The notes under the pieces: model-generated
What the model saw: only the letters and a program-made list of their open reading frames with translations
Told to the model about the DNA's origin: nothing
Databases searched by the model: none
Made by a program: the position numbers and the translations under genes
In this document: positions 7,231 to 13,661 of the stretch, one piece after another
Layout of the letters: each line of letters starts with the position of its first letter
How positions within the stretch are numbered: position 1 is the stretch's first letter
NCBI GenBank assembly: GCA_945888535.1
Contig: CAMDAN010000070.1
Coordinates: 1 to 13,661 of the forward strand
Source: Bordetella parapertussis
GTDB taxonomy: Bacteria > Pseudomonadota > Gammaproteobacteria > Burkholderiales > Burkholderiaceae_C
Reading direction: 5' to 3'
Length of the DNA: 13,661 nt

Positions 7231-8220
7231 ATGAAGCATGTTTTGGTTTTAGGCGGAACGGGTTTTGTGGGTTCCCATGTTTGTGAAAAGTTGTGCCGCG
7301 CCGGCTTCCGTGTGAGTGTGGCAACGCGTAAAGCCCGCAATGCCAGTCACATTCAGCATGTACCCACATTGACTGTACTTGAACTCGATATCCACAACGA
7401 GGTGGCCTTAACCCAGGCCATGCAGGGGGTCGATGCTGTGGTGAATTTGGTTGCTATCTTGCACGGCAGCCCCGCTGCGTTTGAACGCGTACACGTCGAG
7501 TTACCTCAAAAAATCGGGCGCGCTTGTGTGAAAAATGGGGTGAAACGCTTGGTGCATATCAGCGCGCTGGGCGTCAATGCAGAACTCCCCCAAACGGCCC
7601 CCTCCAACTATCTGCGTAGCAAAAGCCGCGGCGAGCAGGCTTTACAAAACATCACGGGCCAGCCCCAAAGCGAAACGCAGCTCACGGTTTTACGACCTAG
7701 CGTGATCTTTGGGGCGAAGGACCAGTTTCTTAACGTGTTTGCCAAGTTGCAGCGCGTTTTCCCCGTCATGCCACTGGCGTGCGCAACTGCAAAATTCCAA
7801 CCCGTCTGGGTGGAAGACGTGGCCTTGGCCGTGGTCCGATGTTTGCAGCTTTCAGATCCAACTATCAAAGCCTTGCCCGTATTGGAAGCGGTGGGGCCGC
7901 ACGTATTTACGCTCAAGTCGTTGGTGCAATTGGCCGCTCGTTACAGTGGCATTGGCCATGGCCGTGGGCGGCCTGTGATTGGCTTGCCGCGTTGGATGGG
8001 AAAAATTCAGGCCGTGATCTTGGGCTGCATGCCCGGTGAGCCTGTCATGAGTGTGGACAACTTAGACTCCATGCGCATAGACAACGTCAGCACGGGTGAA
8101 CTTCCGGGCTTATCGGCTTTAGGAATTCATGCCGCATCTTTGGTAGCGGTGGCACCTAGTTATTTGTTGCATGATCCAGCAGACCAAGGTTTATTAGCTA
8201 TTCGCAGGCGTTCCCGCTAA
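7231..8220 (+). CDS. NDUFA9-like NAD(P)-binding epimerase-type (SDR) protein
   Basis: This is a 329-residue extended/atypical short-chain dehydrogenase fold. The nucleotide-binding loop GGTGFVGSHV lies at 8-17, ATRKA near 31-35 suggests contact with an NADP phosphate, and VDAVVNLVAIL at 67-77 closes the Rossmann core. YLRSK (127-131) gives the Tyr-x-x-x-Lys pair. LRPSVIFG (154-161) and FQPVWVEDVA (189-198) are typical of the complex I NDUFA9-like group in proteobacteria. Members are often annotated as NAD-dependent epimerase/dehydratase or NADH-ubiquinone oxidoreductase-like, but a catalytic substrate is not known and none can be proposed here. AAAGAG stands 7 bases before the ATG. It follows murB closely and its last 27 bases overlap the convergent kinase gene. 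Confidence 0.88.
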   Translation: MKHVLVLGGTGFVGSHVCEKLCRAGFRVSVATRKARNASHIQHVPTLTVLELDIHNEVALTQAMQGVDAVVNLVAILHGSPAAFERVHVELPQKIGRACVKNGVKRLVHISALGVNAELPQTAPSNYLRSKSRGEQALQNITGQPQSETQLTVLRPSVIFGAKDQFLNVFAKLQRVFPVMPLACATAKFQPVWVEDVALAVVRCLQLSDPTIKALPVLEAVGPHVFTLKSLVQLAARYSGIGHGRGRPVIGLPRWMGKIQAVILGCMPGEPVMSVDNLDSMRIDNVSTGELPGLSALGIHAASLVAVAPSYLLHDPADQGLLAIRRRSR

Positions 8221-10041
8221 ATTCAAACACTTTTGGATCGCCTCTTGCAGGCGTCCCATATTGACAGGCTTACTGACAAAGTCATTGACTCCAGCGTCAA
8301 GTGCCGCATCGCGGGCATCGTTCATGACGTCGGCGGTGATGGCGATGATGGGGACCTGTGACGCTTTACCACCCATTGCGCGAATAGCGCGGGTACAAGC
8401 TAAACCGTCCATGACAGGCATATGCACATCCATCAACACTAGATCAAAAGCTTGGTCCTTCGTTTGGTTTTGAATGGCTTCAAAAGCAAGCTGGCCGTTC
8501 TCACAAAACGTTGTTTGGTAACCCATCCGATCTAGCAAAATCCCCATGAACTTTTGGTTCACCACGTTATCTTCGGCGACCAGAATTCGGACCAATTGAT
8601 CGGTGGGTGAATGGTTTGAAATCGTTGGAGTAGCGCGATCGATTGCGTGTTCTTCTTGTGGCGCTGCGCAGGCTTGAAAGCCCAAAGTCAGCGTAAAGCA
8701 AGACCCTTTCCCCAAAGTACTTTGAACTTCAATATTCCCGCCCATCATCCGAGCTAAGGATTGCGAAATTTCTAAGCCCAGTCCGGTTCCGCCAAATTGG
8801 CGGGCGACTCCGCTATCGACTTGGTAAAAGCGTTGAAACAACTGCGAAACCGCGTCAGGCGGCATTCCAATGCCAGTGTCTGAGACGCTAAACACCAAGT
8901 CGATCGTGCCGTCGGTACGGATGCGATACGTGGCGCTGAAAGAGACCGTTCCTTGCTCTGTGAATTTGATCGCATTGTTGAGCAGGTTAAACACAATTTG
9001 CTTGAACCGCGTGGCATCAAACAAGCCCCACGCAGGGATTCCGGCATCGACATGGAAATCAAAATTCAAGTACTTGTCTTTAGCCAGTGGCCGCATGACC
9101 GCTTCTATATCTTTTAGCAAGGTGGGCAAGTGTTCTGCTTTCCCTTGGATATTGATTTTCCCAGCCTCAAGCGCAGAAATATCCAAAATGTCGTTCAAGA
9201 TGTTGAGCAGGTGTTTGGCAGACGTATCGACGGTTTGAACGTAATCGGTTTGTTCTGTATTGAGCCCTGTCGTCTTTAAAAGATGAAGCATGCCCAAAAT
9301 ACTATTGAAAGGCGTGCGCAACTCATGGCTCATATTGGCCAAAAATTGACTCTTTCCTCGGTTGGCGCGTTCGGCCAAAATTTGGGTGGCCCGATAGTGC
9401 TCTGCAAGTTCTTTGGACGCTTGGTATTCGCGCTCTTGGATTAAATTGCGCAAATACAACGCAATCGCAGCGCCAGAAAAAAGCAGCATCAATCCCAATG
9501 TGAGCCATGTGATCTGGCTGTTTTGTGTCATCAGATCGGTGCCCTGCTTTTCCAAGAGGTTTCCAGTCGTTCGCTCTGCGGCATTGCTCAGCGCTAAGAC
9601 ATCGGGTGCCAAAGCATTGGCATCTTCAAGCAACTCATCCATCAGTTGCAAACGCGGTGTGTCTGAACTTAATAAAGCCTCTAAGCGAACATGCAGGCTT
9701 TCAAGTTGCTGAAAAGTGCGAAGGTTTTCGGGAGTGGAAAAAAAGAAGGCCGAGGCGGGCGACTGGCGCATGATCTCGATGCGCGAATGCAAAATATCGT
9801 TTTGAAGCATGAGCGAATCCACATCGGGAGGGGTGCGGTAATTGAGTTGCCGGTCTAGCGCATGGCGAAACCGCAAAAACTCCCGATCAAGCAAGACTGC
9901 GGGGGCTGCAATCGAGTCAACCCGCATTTTTTTGCTTTCTTGGAGAGCTTTGCTTTGGTTGATTTCAAACGCTAACAAAGCGGCCATGGCCATTGCCATG
10001 GCTGCTGCCATCAAGGCCAACCAAAAGCGCGGTGTTTTCAT
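8194..10041 (-). CDS. Hybrid sensor histidine kinase with membrane-bound helical sensor and C-terminal receiver
   Basis: The protein has 615 residues. A first membrane segment lies at about 7-25 (with an unusual Ala/Met run MAAAMAMAMAA), then a periplasmic region of ~150 residues that looks all-helical, and a second membrane segment at about 178-198. A coiled linker follows. The kinase core has the H-box MSHELRTP (phospho-His 239), N-box NLLNNAIKFT (352-361), DTGIGM (388-393) and GGTGLGL (417-423). The receiver has the acid pair E490/D491, phospho-Asp 538 in LMDVHMPVMDG, Thr569 and Lys591. All catalytic positions are intact. No PAS or HAMP domain is obvious. A hybrid kinase normally passes phosphate on through an HPt protein, and neither an HPt protein nor a response regulator is in this window. 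It lies 19 bases after the small exported protein gene, so the two are likely co-transcribed and co-functional. No clear Shine-Dalgarno precedes the ATG. Confidence 0.94.
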   Translation of the reverse strand: MKTPRFWLALMAAAMAMAMAALLAFEINQSKALQESKKMRVDSIAAPAVLLDREFLRFRHALDRQLNYRTPPDVDSLMLQNDILHSRIEIMRQSPASAFFFSTPENLRTFQQLESLHVRLEALLSSDTPRLQLMDELLEDANALAPDVLALSNAAERTTGNLLEKQGTDLMTQNSQITWLTLGLMLLFSGAAIALYLRNLIQEREYQASKELAEHYRATQILAERANRGKSQFLANMSHELRTPFNSILGMLHLLKTTGLNTEQTDYVQTVDTSAKHLLNILNDILDISALEAGKINIQGKAEHLPTLLKDIEAVMRPLAKDKYLNFDFHVDAGIPAWGLFDATRFKQIVFNLLNNAIKFTEQGTVSFSATYRIRTDGTIDLVFSVSDTGIGMPPDAVSQLFQRFYQVDSGVARQFGGTGLGLEISQSLARMMGGNIEVQSTLGKGSCFTLTLGFQACAAPQEEHAIDRATPTISNHSPTDQLVRILVAEDNVVNQKFMGILLDRMGYQTTFCENGQLAFEAIQNQTKDQAFDLVLMDVHMPVMDGLACTRAIRAMGGKASQVPIIAITADVMNDARDAALDAGVNDFVSKPVNMGRLQEAIQKCLNLAGTPANS

Positions 10042-10060
10042 ACGCGCAACCCAGCCAGGG

Positions 10061-10558
10061 TTATTTGACGGTCAGGGCTTTGAGTTGCCAGATAGAGCGC
10101 TCGTAAAAGCGCAAGGCCTGTAACTCAGGTTTGCTGTCGTAGGGGTACACCACAAACAGCGGCCCTTTGGTTTTGACGGGAATGGCTTCGTCGTTGATTT
10201 TGTGCGCCAAAATCATGTCGTACTGTTGCGCGTCCGATATGGGAATTTGTACTTTGTAATCGTCAAGCGCGATGGCGCTGATATCGGTCCCTTTGACTTT
10301 GGCCAAAGCCAACACATCCCGCAGCAAGGGGCCCGAAAATTTAACGCTGTCGGGATACCACGGCGTTTTGGTCATGAAGGTTTGCTGGGGCAAGGCTTTG
10401 ATGGCAGCCATGCTTAAGGTGTGTTTTTTATCTTTCCCATTGATCGTTAAGACGACTTTGTCGGCGTTGCTTTTTTGCGCTTGCGAAAGCGGTGAAAAAA
10501 TCAGTGTGGTGAAGGCCAGTAACGCCCATACGAAACGATGGTTTAATTTTTTATTCAT
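10061..10558 (-). CDS. Exported molybdopterin-oxidoreductase-like protein lacking cysteine
   Basis: The protein has 165 residues. A signal peptide is visible (MNKKLNHR, hydrophobic core VWALLAFTTLIF, likely cleavage after SQA at about 27), so the mature protein is periplasmic. The mature part carries KFSGPLLRDVLALAKV (73-88), DDYKVQIPISD (99-109), KGPLFVVYPYD (131-141) and the ending SIWQLKAL. These recall the sulfite-oxidase/YedY-type molybdopterin-binding fold (FeGvPLrdlL..., then a Y-containing strand). The fold is truncated to one small domain, and there is no cysteine anywhere, so the usual molybdenum thiolate ligand is missing. Enzyme activity is therefore unlikely; a binding or sensor-partner role with the adjacent kinase is inferred. 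GGGGAG precedes the ATG by about 4 bases. argG ends 23 bases upstream. Confidence 0.8.
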   Translation of the reverse strand: MNKKLNHRFVWALLAFTTLIFSPLSQAQKSNADKVVLTINGKDKKHTLSMAAIKALPQQTFMTKTPWYPDSVKFSGPLLRDVLALAKVKGTDISAIALDDYKVQIPISDAQQYDMILAHKINDEAIPVKTKGPLFVVYPYDSKPELQALRFYERSIWQLKALTVK

Positions 10559-10581
10559 TTCTCTCCCCTTTTTGTTTTAGA

Positions 10582-11946
<1,365 letters not shown>

Positions 11947-12264
11947 TTAGCCGTAGTGGCAGATGTAGTGGTAAGCCGAGCTGACACGAATTTGGAATTG
12001 TGTATTTCCTGGCACTTGGAACTTTTGTCCTGCGCTTGAGGTAAGCCACTCGGTTGATCCAGGCAATTGGTATTCGCAGCTTCCCGCAACGCATTCCATG
12101 ATTTCGGGCGCAACTGTTCCAAATACCAAGGTGGCGGGCAAGACAACGCCCACCGACTTTTTACTTCCGTCGGCCATGGTGAGGCTGTGACTAACGCATT
12201 TGCCGTCAAAGTAAACGCTGGCTTGGGTGGCAACGGTGACGCCTTCTAATTGGGTGGTGCTCAT
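11947..12264 (-). CDS. ppnP: Pyrimidine/purine nucleoside phosphorylase PpnP (YaiE/DUF1255)
   Basis: PpnP is a small cupin-like cytoplasmic enzyme that splits several nucleosides with phosphate into base and ribose-1-phosphate. The 105 residues compare with 94 in E. coli; the extra residues are at the N-terminus. Family features are YFDGKCVSHSL (18-28), KSVGVVLP (36-43), FGTVAPEIMECVAG (48-61), then YQLPGSTEW, FQVPGNTQFQIRV (82-94) and the ending YHYICHYG. No strong ribosome binding site precedes the ATG at 12264. The gene lies 38 bases after the yffB-like gene and 36 before argG on the same strand, which supports co-transcription. Confidence 0.93.
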   Translation of the reverse strand: MSTTQLEGVTVATQASVYFDGKCVSHSLTMADGSKKSVGVVLPATLVFGTVAPEIMECVAGSCEYQLPGSTEWLTSSAGQKFQVPGNTQFQIRVSSAYHYICHYG

Positions 12265-12302
12265 AAATGGATTTCAATGGTTAAAACTTGCAAGGGTGAA
12301 TT

Positions 12303-12671
12303 TTAGGTCAGGACCGCGGCAAAGCGTTCGGGGCTAAAGCCTACGGTAATTTGGCCTTGGGGCCACGCCACGACAGGTCGTTTGATGCAACTGGGATGGG
12401 CCAACATGGTTTCGCATGCGCTTTTTGCGTCCGTGACGCTGGCCTGCACCCGGGCATCCAGCTTGCGCCATGTGGTTCCCTTGCGGTTGAGCAAAGTCTC
12501 CCAGCCAACGGCTTGGGCCCAGTGGGATAAGTCGGCCAGCGAAACCTCGCTTTTTTTAAAGTCGTGAAATTGCACTTCTAATTCGCGGTCGTTAAACCAC
12601 GAGCGGGCTTTTTTGACGGTGTCACAGTTGGCGATACCAAATACCAGGATGGGGGCGATTTTTTTATTCAT
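12303..12671 (-). CDS. YffB/ArsC-like thioredoxin-fold protein (Spx/arsenate reductase family)
   Basis: This is a 122-residue cytoplasmic thioredoxin-fold protein closely resembling E. coli YffB. FGIANCDTVKKARSW (11-25) holds the single active-site-type cysteine at 16. FHDFKK lies at 35-40, LLNRKGTTWRKLD at 60-72, and IKRPV at 96-100 holds the conserved arginine at 98. The second cysteine of the Spx CxxC switch is absent, as in YffB and ArsC. YffB-like proteins are glutathione-linked reductase candidates rather than proven arsenate reductases, and no ars genes are nearby. The frame is open to an ATG at 12704. ATG 12671 is chosen because family members start here and GAGG lies just upstream, although spacing is short; 12683 and 12680 remain possible. 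It is divergent from folC and is the first gene of the probable operon running to the sensor kinase. Confidence 0.88.
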   Translation of the reverse strand: MNKKIAPILVFGIANCDTVKKARSWFNDRELEVQFHDFKKSEVSLADLSHWAQAVGWETLLNRKGTTWRKLDARVQASVTDAKSACETMLAHPSCIKRPVVAWPQGQITVGFSPERFAAVLT

Positions 12672-12718
12672 ACCCCTCATCATGCCATTGGCAAGATGGA
12701 GCATCTTCCAAGCTGGGC

Positions 12719-12724
12719 GACAAT
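12719..12724 (+). promoter_or_regulatory. folC: Possible -10 element of folC
   Basis: GACAAT, within GCGACAAT (12717-12724), ends 9 bases before the folC ATG, so a very short leader is implied. The same octamer precedes murB at 6136-6143. No matching -35 is seen at the usual distance. The AAGGGG just after it (12725-12730) can serve as ribosome binding site. Confidence 0.35.
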
Positions 12725-12733
12725 AAGGGGCTT

Positions 12734-13661
12734 ATGAAAAATTTATCTGAATGGCTTAGCTTTTGCGAGCAATTACACCCCAAAAACATTGACATGGGGC
12801 TTGAGCGTGTGCGCACTGTTGCGCAGCGCATGGGCTTACAAATGCATTGCCCTGTGATTACCGTGGCTGGCACCAATGGCAAAGGCTCTACCTGCGCCAT
12901 GTTGGAATCTATTTTGATACAGGCCGGTTACCGCACGGCGGTGTATTCCTCGCCCCATTTGGTGCATTTTGAGGAACGTTTGCGTTTGCAGGGGGAAAAC
13001 GTGCAGGCGCACGCTTTGGCCGATGGGTTCGCGCGGGTAGAGGCGGCAAGAACGGCCCAGAGCGATGACATTTCGCTCACGTATTTTGAGTTTTCTACCT
13101 TGGCTATTTTTGAGGTCATCCGTCAAACGCCTTTGGACGTGGTGATATTGGAGGTCGGTTTAGGCGGGCGCTTAGACGCGGTCAACATCATCGACCCAGA
13201 CTGCGCCATCATTACCAGCATTGACCTCGACCACATGGAGCTTTTGGGCAATAACCGCGAAACCATTGGCTTTGAAAAAGCGGGAATCATGCGCAGCGGC
13301 CGCCCTGTGATCGTCAGCGATCCGCTGCCCCCCCAAAGCGTTTTAGACCATGCTGGAAAAATCGGCGCAGACCTTTGGCAGGTTGGTAAAGACTTCAATG
13401 TGTCGGGCGATCCGCAGCAATGGAATTGGGCTGGGCGCGGGCGGCGCTACAGCGGCTTGGCTTATCCCGCGCTGCGCGGGGCAAACCAACTTGTGAATGC
13501 ATCGGGTGTTTTAGCGGCCTTGACCGCAATGCGTGAAAGTTTGCCAGTCACAGCCCAAGCCATTCGCAACGGTTTTGCTTTTGTGGAATTTACCGGACGG
13601 TTTCAGATCATTGCCGGTCAGCCCAATTTGGTTTTGGACGTTGCGCACAACCCGCATTCAG
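12734..13661 (+). CDS. folC: Bifunctional dihydrofolate synthase/folylpolyglutamate synthase, 3' part cut by window edge
   Basis: FolC adds glutamate to dihydropteroate to form dihydrofolate, and adds further glutamates to folates, using ATP in the cytoplasm. The reading frame from ATG 12734 (MKNLSEWLSF) stays open to the window edge, giving 309 residues of a usual ~420-440. The ATP-binding loop GTNGKGST lies at 46-53, SSPHL at 72-76, YFEFSTLAIF at 117-126, EVGLGGRLDAVN at 140-151, IDLDHMELLG at 163-172 and EKAGI at 181-185. The Mur-ligase-like FTGRFQ and LDVAHNPHS close the visible part. AAGG lies 5 bases before the start. It is divergent from the yffB-like gene with 62 bases between start codons. 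The C-terminal glutamate-ligase domain lies beyond the right edge. Confidence 0.96.
   Translation, partial: MKNLSEWLSFCEQLHPKNIDMGLERVRTVAQRMGLQMHCPVITVAGTNGKGSTCAMLESILIQAGYRTAVYSSPHLVHFEERLRLQGENVQAHALADGFARVEAARTAQSDDISLTYFEFSTLAIFEVIRQTPLDVVILEVGLGGRLDAVNIIDPDCAIITSIDLDHMELLGNNRETIGFEKAGIMRSGRPVIVSDPLPPQSVLDHAGKIGADLWQVGKDFNVSGDPQQWNWAGRGRRYSGLAYPALRGANQLVNASGVLAALTAMRESLPVTAQAIRNGFAFVEFTGRFQIIAGQPNLVLDVAHNPHS

Noticed and set aside
9984..10013. GCCATG-rich stretch coding MAAAMAMAMAA as a tandem repeat element
   Set aside because: It is irregular and is explained by the hydrophobic first membrane segment of the kinase; no separate repeat is supported.
12303..12671. Arsenate resistance gene
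   Set aside because: The protein is YffB-like, and no arsenic regulator, pump or second ars gene is nearby.

Overview
The window looks like a stretch of chromosome from a betaproteobacterium, most likely Burkholderiales and probably Comamonadaceae. This rests on protein resemblance (E. coli-type ArgG, PlsY, YajQ, MurB, Tas, PpnP, FolC), moderate GC, and very dense packing with short or overlapping gene boundaries. It is an inference; no 16S or tRNA gene is present. No IS element, prophage, CRISPR array, tRNA or rRNA was seen. Every non-coding gap is under 200 bases, and the gaps over 80 bases are described below.

Left part (1-3637). The window opens inside prfB (RF2, minus strand), which carries the classical programmed +1 frameshift near its start. 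An 84-base gap (829-912) holds the prfB ribosome binding site and no gene. Next come an alpha/beta hydrolase (minus) and an acyl-CoA synthetase (plus). They are divergent, and their start codons are separated by only about 13-25 bases.

Middle (3697-8220). A Tas-like aldo/keto reductase is followed by a 177-base gap. That gap holds a decayed fragment of a ybaK-like Cys-tRNA(Pro) deacylase gene and four tandem 8-bp AGATTAAA units, directly before plsY. plsY (phospholipid synthesis) is convergent with yajQ and overlaps it by 4 bases. yajQ is divergent from murB (peptidoglycan precursor synthesis). murB is followed at 31 bases by an NDUFA9-like NAD(P)-binding epimerase-type protein, whose 3' end overlaps the next minus-strand gene by 27 bases.

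Right part (8194-13661). Five closely spaced minus-strand genes (gaps 38, 36, 23 and 19 bases) form a probable operon: yffB-like thioredoxin-fold protein, ppnP, argG, a small secreted molybdopterin-oxidoreductase-like protein without any cysteine, and a membrane hybrid sensor histidine kinase. The last two are the most interesting pair. The small exported protein probably acts as a periplasmic ligand or partner protein for the kinase rather than as an enzyme. folC starts divergently and runs off the right edge.

Most of the window is core metabolism. The parts worth a second look are the cysteine-free exported protein with its hybrid kinase, the ybaK relic with its repeat, the compact divergent starts, and a shared GCGACAAT box just before murB and folC that suggests very short or absent leaders.
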